A DNA stretch of 64,000 nucleotides from Thomasclavelia sp047249845 (lineage in GTDB: Bacteria > Bacillota_I > Bacilli_A > Erysipelotrichales > Coprobacillaceae). Of the stretch, positions 1-7,989 are shown piece by piece. The translations under genes were made by a program, and so were the position numbers. Position 1 is the stretch's first letter. Every line of letters begins with the position of its first letter. Below the pieces are notes generated by a model. That model made no database searches. It was not told the origin of the DNA and was given only the letters and a program-made list of their open reading frames with translations. The stretch spans positions 43,609-107,608 of the forward strand of contig NZ_JBKTWO010000003.1 of assembly GCF_047249845.1 (NCBI RefSeq). Direction: 5' to 3'.

Positions 1-2614
1 CACGTTTATCAATATTATCATTCCAAATTGCAAAAGCAGCTCCTAAAGTTTGATCATCACCAGAAGGAATACTCTTCCATCCTGATTTAGTACTAACAAT
101 ATTTGGTTCAAAATTATTAAATAAATTATTAGTATTTAAATAATCATTATACGATCCTTGTCCACCACTACCATTAGGGACCATATACATATATGTATCA
201 ATCGTATTAATTACTTTATAACCCATATCATACATTTCTATTCCATCAGCCCAATCACGTGACCATAAATTCATTTCTACATTTTCAATTGCTTCTTTAT
301 TTATTTGAGTCTCTGGATTATCTTTAATCCAAGTTAATCCTCCCCACATTCTAACTGGATTAGTTTGTTTTACGTGAGGTACAAAGTCATTAATAAAGTT
401 ACGATAAGCTGTATAATCTGCTAAAAATTCATCTGCCCCAATATGTACTGTTGTTTGACTATCAAAAGTTGCATCTTCACCAGTTGTATACTCATCAAAT
501 ATTTCTTTAACTTTCTCTATTGCTTCAGGTTTACTAATATCAATATGATCAACTAATGGTCTTCTTGCAGCAGTAGATGATGTTTGGTTTTTAACCATTA
601 TTTCAGGAAATACTTTAGTAAATGAATTTGCATGGGCTGGAATATCAATTTCAGGTACAATATTCACACCAAATTTTCTTGAATCTTCAATAAATTGTTT
701 AAATTCAGCTTTTGAATATGCATAATCTTTAGCTGTAGCTGATTCACCTTCAGCATTTTTAACATTAGATTCTAATCTAAACGCATCATATGCTTTAAAT
801 GCCTCATTTTCAGTTTCATGAACACCATAGTCTTCTAACCAAATATAATTATCACTTAAATGGACCTGGAAATCATTCATTTTATGCCATGCCATATTTT
901 TAGCGATGTCTTTTAAAACATCCATTGAAAAAGGCTTACGAGCTACATCTAACACAAATCCTCTAACTTTATATTTTGGATAATCTCTTGTCTTACCATA
1001 TGGTAAAATATTTTTATTTTCATTTTGTGTCAGGATTTGCAAAATTGTTCTTGTTGACCAATAGGCACCTAATTTATTAGTAGCAGAAACTTTCACTTGA
1101 TCTTTTATATCAATGAAATAACCTTCATCACCCATAAAATCATCTTCACTATTTAAGGTAAAATAGAAATCACCAGCGCTTGCACTATCACTATAAGTTA
1201 TATCAATCTCACGACCTGTAATATCTTTATAATCATTTTGAAATTCTTTTGCCATGTATTCTAATTCTGATTTATATACTGGATCAATAACAATTCGACT
1301 ACTTTGAGTAACAACAAAATTTTCACTGCTATCACTATACCACTCGGCCAATTCTGGAGAAACAATTGGTTTTTCATTTCCGTTATTTGACTCATAAACA
1401 CCAGGAATTATAACTGAGTAATCACTAGTTATCTTTTCTTCTCCTGTAATATTATTTTTAATCTTTAATGATATTTTAACTTCTTTATCTAAAAGCGGTC
1501 TATAAACATTAAAATCTTTATCTACTATTTGTTCAAAATCAGCACCATTATTTTCAATCGTATATCCTGCCACTTTTGGTACAACTATCTTGTTTGCTTC
1601 CAAATCATAGCTTGGACGCACATCATCAATAGTAATACCAGTTTCTGGAGTTACCTCACTAAAAGGATAATCATATAGTTCAAATTCACTAATTGCTCCA
1701 TTATCCCAAACTTGACTATTGTGTGTTTTTGTCACTTCAACGCGGACATAGCGTCCACTAACTGTTTCATCAAATAAATGTGTACTTAAAATTGTTTCAT
1801 TATCCATAGTTTTAGTTATCGACGGATCATTTTCATCAAAAATTTCATCTTGTGAAACAGTAATTTTAAATTCCTGAATATTATTTTTTGGGGCATCCTT
1901 GCGATCCTCTGCGAACATTCTAATATACTTTATATCTTTTTGTTCACCTAAATCAATATCCAATATTGGTTTTGTATTCCTACTTGATGATAACTTAGTA
2001 GTATAATCACCATCTATCGCTTTATCATAGGTATTTCCATAACCCTCTGTATTTTGACCTGTTGCTGTCGCACCAAGTGACAAATTAAATGGTTTTTCAT
2101 ATAATTCAAATTCACAAATAGCCGCATTATCCCATGAAGAATCACCGTGTGTTTCCAATACCTCTAACTTTACATAACGAGCAACTATTGTTTTAGATAA
2201 TAATACATCATCCCTGCACGTATTAGAATCAAGTGTTCTTTCAACACTTGCCTTTCCCTCAGTAAAATTTTCATCAGTTGCAAATATTACTTTATAACGT
2301 TTGACATTATTTACAAAACCATCTTTTCTTTGTTCTAAAAACAATCTCATAAAGCTTATTTCTTTTTCTTGTCCTAAATCAAGCACTAAAGTTGGTTTCG
2401 TATTTTGCAATGATGCTAATCGAGTACTATAATCACCATCTATAGCTTTGTCGTATGTATTTCCATATCCCTCTGTATTTGTACCATCAGCACTTGCATT
2501 CAAAGCAAAATTAGGATTTTCAGGTGTTGCAGCCATCGTTGGCATAACAACATTTGATAATGCCATAGTTAGAACTAATTGCCCTGCACAAATCTTTTTA
2601 AAATAGTTATTCAT
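1..2614 (-). CDS. Secreted GH20 beta-hexosaminidase family glycosidase with two F5/8C (CBM32) domains, 3' end outside window
   Basis: My reading of the minus strand from ATG 2614-2612 gives at least 871 residues with no stop before the window edge. Residues 1-29 form a signal peptide (KKICAGQLVLTMALSNVVMPTMAA). Two homologous galactose-binding-like (F5/8 type C) modules follow at about 33-175 and 176-317; both carry NTEGYGNTYDKAIDGDY. A GH20b-like domain (about 430-560) precedes the GH20 barrel, which starts near YPKYKVRGFVLDVARKPF. The catalytic Asp-Glu pair of the family is D728-E729 in HIGADEF. The enzyme should release terminal GlcNAc/GalNAc, or lacto-N-biose as in the related lacto-N-biosidases, from host mucin or milk glycans outside the cell. 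The exact substrate cannot be read from sequence. A G/A-rich ribosome binding site precedes the start, and the leader carries a RAT-type antiterminator. Confidence 0.9.
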   Translation of the reverse strand, partial: MNNYFKKICAGQLVLTMALSNVVMPTMAATPENPNFALNASADGTNTEGYGNTYDKAIDGDYSTRLASLQNTKPTLVLDLGQEKEISFMRLFLEQRKDGFVNNVKRYKVIFATDENFTEGKASVERTLDSNTCRDDVLLSKTIVARYVKLEVLETHGDSSWDNAAICEFELYEKPFNLSLGATATGQNTEGYGNTYDKAIDGDYTTKLSSSRNTKPILDIDLGEQKDIKYIRMFAEDRKDAPKNNIQEFKITVSQDEIFDENDPSITKTMDNETILSTHLFDETVSGRYVRVEVTKTHNSQVWDNGAISEFELYDYPFSEVTPETGITIDDVRPSYDLEANKIVVPKVAGYTIENNGADFEQIVDKDFNVYRPLLDKEVKISLKIKNNITGEEKITSDYSVIIPGVYESNNGNEKPIVSPELAEWYSDSSENFVVTQSSRIVIDPVYKSELEYMAKEFQNDYKDITGREIDITYSDSASAGDFYFTLNSEDDFMGDEGYFIDIKDQVKVSATNKLGAYWSTRTILQILTQNENKNILPYGKTRDYPKYKVRGFVLDVARKPFSMDVLKDIAKNMAWHKMNDFQVHLSDNYIWLEDYGVHETENEAFKAYDAFRLESNVKNAEGESATAKDYAYSKAEFKQFIEDSRKFGVNIVPEIDIPAHANSFTKVFPEIMVKNQTSSTAARRPLVDHIDISKPEAIEKVKEIFDEYTTGEDATFDSQTTVHIGADEFLADYTAYRNFINDFVPHVKQTNPVRMWGGLTWIKDNPETQINKEAIENVEMNLWSRDWADGIEMYDMGYKVINTIDTYMYMVPNGSGGQGSYNDYLNTNNLFNNFEPNIVSTKSGWKSIPSGDDQTLGAAFAIWNDNIDKR

Positions 2615-2712
2615 CTTCCCTTTTCCTTTCCTTTTCTAGAATCTTTGTTTCAAATTTAAAATAAATATTTCTATTACTGCATCCCTCCTTTATCAATCAT
2701 ATTTAAAACACT

Positions 2713-2761
2713 AAAAAACAAGACAAAAAAGACTTTATTTGTTAGTGCCTTTTTGGTCTTG
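2713..2761 (-). terminator. Leader terminator controlled by the RAT element
   Basis: Arms 2749-2761 and 2719-2731 match as inverted repeats at 12 of 13 positions around a 17-nt loop. They are followed on the minus strand by six T at 2713-2718. The hairpin sits about 100 nt before the GH20 start codon and shares its first arm with the RAT, so it is a regulated leader terminator rather than the end of a gene. Confidence 0.75.
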
Positions 2762-2781
2762 CCTACTTAAAGTAACAATCC
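2755..2781 (-). promoter_or_regulatory. RAT (ribonucleic antiterminator) element of the BglG/LicT/SacY type
   Basis: On the minus strand the leader reads GGATTGTTAC, seven bases, then AGGCAAGACC. These two blocks are the conserved halves of RAT sites recognised by PRD antiterminators such as LicT and SacY. The 3' half is also the 5' arm of the terminator at 2713-2761, the arrangement required for the RNA-binding protein to block termination. No BglG-family gene is visible in this window, so the cognate protein must lie elsewhere. Confidence 0.8.
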
Positions 2782-3502
2782 AATTGTTTATATCACTATA
2801 AATATATATTGCTAGTAAAAAATTTATAGTGTCTAATTAATAGTATAAAGATAATTTATATACTTTTCAACACTTTTCACTAAACTAAAACATTAAATAA
2901 AGTATGGTTTTATCATATCAAAATTAACTTATAATAATAAAAAAGAAATAATTCCACTTTATGACAAAAAACATCCTGTTTATAATCATATTGCTCATAA
3001 ATTTAATGTTAATGATAATAGTATAGTTGTATTATTAAAAAATACCATCTCAATAAAGAAAAAATCTCTTACCAAACAAAATAATAGAACTCTTATATCT
3101 GATATCTACCCCTAGCTTTAATAGTGAACAAAACAGATATGTTAAATATATGATTACTGAAGCTCAATTCATATTAAGAAAAAACTGTCTTAATAATTTT
3201 ATTACGAAGAATTTTTTGATAAATAAGGTATAAGATATTAAAAATATAATGACCAAATATATAAGATATAACAAGAAAAGACTTAACTCCTTTACAAACC
3301 AGGAATCAAGCCTAATACTTAATTAAATTATTTTATCCAACTTATTGAATTTACTTCATTTTCAGTGTTTATAAAACCTATGCAAACCTTAACTCTATTA
3401 TTACAAATACAAAACTGATAATAAAAATTATTTTTTAGCTAATATTATCAGTAAAGTACGAATTAAAAATAACTATATATTACTTTTACCAAAATATAAT
3501 TA
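2782..3502. other. Gene-free AT-rich interval
   Basis: No intact coding sequence is visible here. The left part should hold the promoter for the GH20 transcript, because the RAT at 2755-2781 must be transcribed; TATAGT- and TATAAA-like hexamers occur near 2795-2805 but no good -35 stands out. The centre is the IS3-like remnant. The right part (3340-3500) shows nothing I can interpret. Confidence 0.5.
2915..3340 (+). pseudogene. Decayed IS3-family insertion sequence remnant
   Basis: A plus-strand reading from 2915 gives ISKLTYNNKKEIIPLYDKK and then an HTH-like stretch ending in IAHKFNVNDNSIVVLL. This resembles the start of IS3-family OrfA proteins (MSKLTY..K.EII.LY...), with the start ATG changed to ATA. 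The frame ends at a stop near 3114. About 3255-3320 encodes KYIRYNKKRLNS and a second-frame LTPLQTRNQA, resembling the OrfB C-terminus (YI.YYN.KRI..KLKGLTP..YR.Q). The catalytic middle is missing. The identification is by eye and moderately secure. Confidence 0.45.
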
Positions 3503-3533
3503 AAGGGCATTAAACACAATGTGCAATACCCTT
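3503..3533 (-). terminator. Probable terminator of the NlpC/P60 gene
   Basis: Arms 3503-3511 and 3525-3533 pair with one mismatch just downstream of the minus-strand stop. The T tract is interrupted, so this is a moderate rho-independent terminator candidate. Confidence 0.45.
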
Positions 3534-3543
3534 ATAATAAGTC

Positions 3544-4971
3544 TTATAAATATCTTCTCGCTGTAACATAATTTTTATGAAGTGCAGATATTTTTACTAC
3601 ATCACCAGTTTGAGGCGAATGTACCATTTGTCCATCACCAATATAAATTCCTACATGAGTAATACGCCCTGCACTAGAGCCAAAGAAAACTAAATCTCCT
3701 GGTTGAAGATCTCCACGCTCAACCGGTGTTCCACCCTGAGATTGAGACTGAGCTGTTCTTGATAATGATATTCCATGTTGGCGGTATACCCAAGATGTAA
3801 ATCCTGAACAGTCAAATGAATTTGGCCCAGTAGCTCCCCACACATAAGGACTACCTAATTTTGTATAAGCAGTTTCTAAAATTTTTGTTCCCGGTGTATA
3901 AACCTTAACATTTAAAGTTGCAACCGACTTGTTACCTAATGTATCAGCGACTGTATATGTTACTGACTTATCTCCTGTTGAGCTGGTATCAATATTACTA
4001 ATCTCAACATTAGCAGTAACATCACCATCTTTATTATCAATAGCAGAAACTAAATATGAGCGAGGATCAAACTGGTCACCTTTAACCACTTCTGTACTAA
4101 CAGTAGTTAAATTAATTTGAGGACCGCTGATATCTTTAACAGTAAAATTCAATGTAGAAACCACTTCATTTTCAGCTTCATCTTTTGTACTAACTTTTAT
4201 AGTTTGAATTTCATTTTCTTTTCTAGTATCGACAGTACCAGTAACAGTATTAGTTACTATACCCATATCATCTGTAGCTACTAAATAATTATCCAAATTA
4301 AATTCACTGCCATAATCAATAATAATATCTTTACCTTGTGGCAACGTAACACTTGGCGGTGTTAAATCAGAAACAGCAAACTCAAACATTTTTTCATTCA
4401 CATTACCTGATGAATCAGTTACTGATAATGTGATATCCTGAATCCCAGGTTTAGCAGCATCTAATTCTTTATCAGTTTCAATAAACGGTGATACATCACC
4501 ATCAACATTATCAATTGCTGTGATATAACTTGAAACATCACTACTTCCATTAATTGGAACTTGAACAACATATCCTTTATCAGCTCCAACAATTTTAAAT
4601 TGTGGCGCCTCATCATCTACCACTTCAACATCAATTGTTTTAGTAGTCTCATTTGATGAACAGTCACTCGCACTAACTGTTAATCCATAAGTACCTAACT
4701 GCATTACATTAATATTACTCTCTTTAACATCAACAACTAATTCATCTCTTTGATCATGATTATCTGTAATATCAATAACATTTAAATCTAATTTTTCTCC
4801 ATATGCAACCTCAATTCGATTAGAAACAATGATTGGTGCTTCTTTATCGACTGCGGCATAACCTACTAACATAAATACTGATACCCCAAGAATTGGGATA
4901 AACATTGCTTTCCGTTTGATAATATTTTCATTAATAAAACTATTCAATTTTTTGTTCAGTTTTTCTTCCAT
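3544..4971 (-). CDS. NlpC/P60 peptidoglycan endopeptidase with repeated Ig-like domains
   Basis: This 475-residue protein has a short cytoplasmic N-terminus, one membrane segment (about 24-40, FIPILGVSVFMLVGYAA) and then four tandem Ig-like/DUF5011-like repeats (about 45-360). The repeats are recognised by recurring D..PP.I or APQ.. strands and D..DGDV motifs. The C-terminal 110 residues are an NlpC/P60 cysteine peptidase with Cys388 (FDCSGF), His439 (THVGIYIGDG) and His451. Such enzymes cut D-gamma-Glu-diaminopimelate-type bonds in wall peptides. The Ig repeats probably hold the catalytic domain out in the wall. A promoter and a ribosome binding site (AGGAAGTGAG) precede the start. It is a monocistronic gene. 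Confidence 0.9.
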   Translation of the reverse strand: MEEKLNKKLNSFINENIIKRKAMFIPILGVSVFMLVGYAAVDKEAPIIVSNRIEVAYGEKLDLNVIDITDNHDQRDELVVDVKESNINVMQLGTYGLTVSASDCSSNETTKTIDVEVVDDEAPQFKIVGADKGYVVQVPINGSSDVSSYITAIDNVDGDVSPFIETDKELDAAKPGIQDITLSVTDSSGNVNEKMFEFAVSDLTPPSVTLPQGKDIIIDYGSEFNLDNYLVATDDMGIVTNTVTGTVDTRKENEIQTIKVSTKDEAENEVVSTLNFTVKDISGPQINLTTVSTEVVKGDQFDPRSYLVSAIDNKDGDVTANVEISNIDTSSTGDKSVTYTVADTLGNKSVATLNVKVYTPGTKILETAYTKLGSPYVWGATGPNSFDCSGFTSWVYRQHGISLSRTAQSQSQGGTPVERGDLQPGDLVFFGSSAGRITHVGIYIGDGQMVHSPQTGDVVKISALHKNYVTARRYL

Positions 4972-5003
4972 TAACTCACTTCCTATCTAAAACGTACATT
5001 TTA

Positions 5004-5032
5004 ATTATAGCACACATTAATACCAAATGCAA
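5004..5032 (-). promoter_or_regulatory. Sigma-A promoter of the NlpC/P60 gene
   Basis: On the minus strand TTGCAT (5027-5032), a 17-bp spacer and TATAAT (5004-5009) lie 32 bp before the start codon. Sequence and spacing match the housekeeping consensus. Confidence 0.7.
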
Positions 5033-5226
5033 ATTTGCTTGATTTAATCAAATTATTTTAAATTATTAAAGAAGATGTTTAATATATAAAACATAAAAAC
5101 CACTATTTTAAGAGATAAATTTAAATTTATAATCCTATTTTTACCCATTTTTTTGTCAATAAACATAATCTAATAAACTTATACGTTTTTATCCTTAATT
5201 TTTAATGTTATTTTACAATTTTGATA

Positions 5227-5257
5227 TAAAAAAATGCCATGTTTTTCAACATGACAT
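5227..5257 (-). terminator. Rho-independent terminator after nusG
   Basis: Ten-base-pair arms 5234-5243 and 5248-5257 enclose a four-base loop and are followed on the minus strand by a run of T. The hairpin lies just beyond the nusG stop codon and closes the operon. Confidence 0.85.
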
Positions 5258-5259
5258 AA

Positions 5260-5817
5260 TTATAAATCTGCTTTTTCTAATTGAACCAATTCAATTTCCA
5301 TTGGTGTTAAATTTCCTAAAAAGTCAATTAATACTTTAGCAGTTTCTTTTTCTGTATCAATAGATTCAACCTTACCGCTTTTACCAGCAAAAGGTCCAGT
5401 AACTACATTCACTTCATCACCAACTTGATAATCTATACTAACTCCTATACTACTCAAGCCCATCTTTTTCAAAATTGGATCTAATTCACTTTTTTGAAGT
5501 GGAAAAGGTTTCGCACCACCACCCGAAGAACCAATAAATCCAGTTACTCCAGAAGTATTACGTACAACATACCAAGCCTCATCAGTCATAATCATTTCAA
5601 CTAAGACATACCCAGGAAACATATTCTTTGTTTTATTAATTTTTTTACCGTCTTTAATTTCTGTTTCCACATGTTCAGGAATAACAATTTGGAATAAAAC
5701 ATCTTGTAACCCCATTGATTCAACACGTTTTTCCAAATTCTCTTTTACCTTATTTTCATGACCTGAATACGTATTGACAACATACCATTGTCTACCTTCA
5801 TCATTCATTCCAGTCAT
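5260..5817 (-). CDS. nusG: Transcription termination/antitermination factor NusG
   Basis: This 185-residue protein binds RNA polymerase at the clamp and modulates pausing and termination. The N-terminal NGN domain begins at WYVVNTYSGHENKVKENLE and contains FPGYVLVEM. The C-terminal KOW domain contains VVTGPFAGKSGKVE (about 138-180). The length is normal for the family. It is the last gene of rpmG-secE-nusG, one base after the secE stop, with the terminator immediately behind. Ribosomal protein genes, which often follow nusG in Firmicutes, do not follow here: the next gene is the unrelated NlpC/P60 gene. Confidence 0.97.
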   Translation of the reverse strand: MTGMNDEGRQWYVVNTYSGHENKVKENLEKRVESMGLQDVLFQIVIPEHVETEIKDGKKINKTKNMFPGYVLVEMIMTDEAWYVVRNTSGVTGFIGSSGGGAKPFPLQKSELDPILKKMGLSSIGVSIDYQVGDEVNVVTGPFAGKSGKVESIDTEKETAKVLIDFLGNLTPMEIELVQLEKADL

Positions 5818-5818
5818 C

Positions 5819-6007
5819 TTAGTTCATCCCCAACGCTTTTAAAATAAATGCAATGATTGCATCACCAGCAAAGAAATACACTCCTAAAACAAAGCAGAAC
5901 AGCAATACAATTGCAGAGTTCTGTGCTAGTTGTTTCTTACTTAACCAGCTAACTTTTTTAATTTCACTACGAATTCCTTTTAAACTAAACCAATCTCTAA
6001 ATTTCAC
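5819..6007 (-). CDS. secE: Preprotein translocase subunit SecE
   Basis: A 62-residue single-span membrane protein with a basic amphipathic segment (GIRSEIKKVSWLSKKQL) followed by the membrane helix SAIVLLFCFVLGVYFFAGDAIIAFI. The IKKVSWLSK motif is typical of SecE, the clamp around SecY in the translocon. The start codon is GTG (6005-6007), preceded by an AGGAGG ribosome binding site that overlaps the end of rpmG. Its place between rpmG and nusG is conserved across bacteria. Confidence 0.95.
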   Translation of the reverse strand: MKFRDWFSLKGIRSEIKKVSWLSKKQLAQNSAIVLLFCFVLGVYFFAGDAIIAFILKALGMN

Positions 6008-6018
6008 GCCTATACCTC

Positions 6019-6168
6019 CTACTTCGTTTCTTTATGCAGAGTATGTTTCCCGCACTTTTTACAATATTTGTTTAATTCTAATCTTTCAATATTTACACGT
6101 TTATTTTTGGTAATCGTGTAATTTCTTGATAAACATTCACTACAAACTAAAATTACTTTTTGTTTCAT
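6019..6168 (-). CDS. rpmG: 50S ribosomal protein L33
   Basis: This short gene encodes 49 residues. It begins MKQKVILVCSEC and ends CGKHTLHKETK. Two CxxC pairs (CSEC near 9-12 and CKKC near 37-40) make it the zinc-binding form of L33. It is the first gene of the rpmG-secE-nusG cluster, ending 11 bases before the secE GTG start. Its position and size match the family exactly. Confidence 0.95.
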   Translation of the reverse strand: MKQKVILVCSECLSRNYTITKNKRVNIERLELNKYCKKCGKHTLHKETK

Positions 6169-6216
6169 ATAATCAGCTCATTTCTACGCTATTATAATTT
6201 ATCACAAATATACCAA

Positions 6217-6831
6217 CTAGTCAATTAATTTTAGTTTAGACATCTTTTTTTGAATTCGATAATTAGCATTATACACCTTTTTAACATCTAATTCTAATAT
6301 TTTAGCTAACTCGATGTCTTTATAACCACATTCATGACCTTTAATTATTGACTGTTCAAAAAATGAACATTTTTCTAAAATATATTTTTCAATATCCTTT
6401 CTACGCTCCTGTTGTAACATTTGAACATCAGGCTGATACTCCACACAACTATCTTTAACAACATCTAAATAACTTATTTTACAATCTTCACTACAATAAC
6501 TATTTAGAGAAAAACAAATAATTTTTTCCTTAATCGTCTTTCTTTTTCTACTAACCAAAATTGAACTAATTGTCCGCTTAATAATCAAAGATAAATAACT
6601 CTTAACTAACATTCCTTTATCCGGTCGATAACTATCCAGGTTTTTAACACATCTTATCACAACATCCTGAATGCAATCCTCTCTTTCATTACGATAATTT
6701 TCATTATAAAAGTAATAAGCCGGTAACATCAGTTCCACTTGCCAATAACAATATTTAATCAAGAGCGCCCCAGCAACAGGGCTACCTTGTCGATATAAAT
6801 AATACAATTCTTCAATATTGTAACCATCCAT
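6217..6831 (-). CDS. sigH: Sigma-70 family RNA polymerase sigma factor, SigH-like
   Basis: A 204-residue protein with a region 2 segment (EDCIQDVVIRCVKNLDSYRPDKGMLVKSYL, about 51-80) and a region 4 helix-turn-helix (GYKDIELAKILELDVKKVYNANYRIQKKM, about 168-196). SigH drives early sporulation and competence genes. The family assignment rests on the two sigma regions, on length and on position: in Bacillus sigH sits in exactly this gap between rlmB and rpmG. Sequence similarity to canonical SigH looks divergent, so another small sigma factor is possible. A strong GGAGG site precedes ATG 6831. Confidence 0.78.
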   Translation of the reverse strand: MDGYNIEELYYLYRQGSPVAGALLIKYCYWQVELMLPAYYFYNENYRNEREDCIQDVVIRCVKNLDSYRPDKGMLVKSYLSLIIKRTISSILVSRKRKTIKEKIICFSLNSYCSEDCKISYLDVVKDSCVEYQPDVQMLQQERRKDIEKYILEKCSFFEQSIIKGHECGYKDIELAKILELDVKKVYNANYRIQKKMSKLKLID

Positions 6832-6848
6832 GGTTACCTCCTTCCCGC

Positions 6849-7574
6849 TTACAAAGGATTACGAGAATTGTATACCTGGTATAAAATTACCGCTGTTGCT
6901 ACAGACGCATTTAAAGAAGTAACATGTCCCACCATCGGTAGAACAACATTAAAATCACAATTCTTTTTTACCAGCCTAGATATTCCAAAACCTTCAGAAC
7001 CTATAACAATCACAAGAGGCATATCATAATCAATCCGTCGATAATCTTGCGACTGATCAAGATCACAACCTACTACCCAAAAAGAACGTTTTTTCAAATC
7101 CTCCAAAGTTCTAGTAAGATTTGTAACCTGAGCCACTTTTACATAATCAATAGCACCAGTTGACACTTTGGCAACCGTTGCATTTAAGCCAACACTGCGA
7201 TTTTTCCCAATTATCACACCATCAACGCCTAAAGCATCGCATGTTCTCAATATCGCACCTAAGTTATGAGGATCTTCTAGTCCATCCAGCATCAATAATA
7301 AAGGCTGTTTCCCTTCAGGAATACTATTAAGTATCTCATCAACACTATAATAGCGATACTCTTCTACTTCAGCCATTACCCCCTGATGTGTTACATTTCC
7401 TAATTTCTTGATAAATTCAGACTTATCAACCAATTCAAAACGAACTTTTCTTCTTTTGCATAGTTCAATAATCTTGTTATCCTTTACGTTGTTTTGGATA
7501 TACACAGTATACACACTCTTTTCTCCCTTCAAAGCCTCTAATATTGTGTTTTTACCATATATATATTGTTTCAT
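6849..7574 (-). CDS. rlmB: 23S rRNA (guanosine-2'-O)-methyltransferase RlmB
   Basis: This SpoU-family enzyme methylates the ribose of G2251 (E. coli numbering) in the peptidyl-transferase loop. The N-terminal substrate-binding domain starts YIYGKNTILEAL. The knotted catalytic domain shows LDGLEDPHNLGAILRT, IVIGSEGFGISR and LNASVATAVILY, the three SpoU signatures. I place the start at ATG 7574 (241 residues) because AGGTGA lies at proper spacing before it; a GTG nine bases upstream would include that site. It belongs to the cysS-mrnC-rlmB-sigH run. Confidence 0.93.
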   Translation of the reverse strand: MKQYIYGKNTILEALKGEKSVYTVYIQNNVKDNKIIELCKRRKVRFELVDKSEFIKKLGNVTHQGVMAEVEEYRYYSVDEILNSIPEGKQPLLLMLDGLEDPHNLGAILRTCDALGVDGVIIGKNRSVGLNATVAKVSTGAIDYVKVAQVTNLTRTLEDLKKRSFWVVGCDLDQSQDYRRIDYDMPLVIVIGSEGFGISRLVKKNCDFNVVLPMVGHVTSLNASVATAVILYQVYNSRNPL

Positions 7575-7611
7575 ATTTTTCACCTATTTTCGTCTCAAAT
7601 TTATCTCAATT

Positions 7612-7989
7612 TTATTTTCCATTTATATATTCTTTATAACGATTAAATATCACATCTAATCGTTCATAATTCTCTTCTAAATATAAAGTCCCAATGACCG
7701 CTTCAAAACCTGTTGAATGTATGTGATCAAGACTTTCCTTTTTACTTTCTTTAGTATTACGACCTCGTTTATATATACCAATCTCTGTTTCATTAAAAAA
7801 TCCTTCAGATATCATTTCATGCATAAACTTCGCATGTGAAGAAGCTGAAACATACTTTATAGCTTCTTTTTGAAAATCATTAGGTTTTACTAATTTACTT
7901 TCTCTAACCAAATAATCTCTGACCATCATTTCAAAAACACTATCTCCTAAATACGCTAAAACAGTTGCATTTATCAATTCGGGACGCAT
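7612..7989 (-). CDS. mrnC: Mini-ribonuclease 3
   Basis: A 125-residue RNase III-like catalytic domain without the double-stranded RNA-binding domain. It contains LAYLGDSVFEMMVRDYLV, the acidic active-site helix, and GRNTKESKKESLDHIHSTGFEAVIGTLYL, the second conserved block. In Bacillus the enzyme matures 23S rRNA ends. Its ATG overlaps the cysS stop codon (TAATG), so the two are translationally coupled, as in other Firmicutes. Confidence 0.95.
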   Translation of the reverse strand: MRPELINATVLAYLGDSVFEMMVRDYLVRESKLVKPNDFQKEAIKYVSASSHAKFMHEMISEGFFNETEIGIYKRGRNTKESKKESLDHIHSTGFEAVIGTLYLEENYERLDVIFNRYKEYINGK

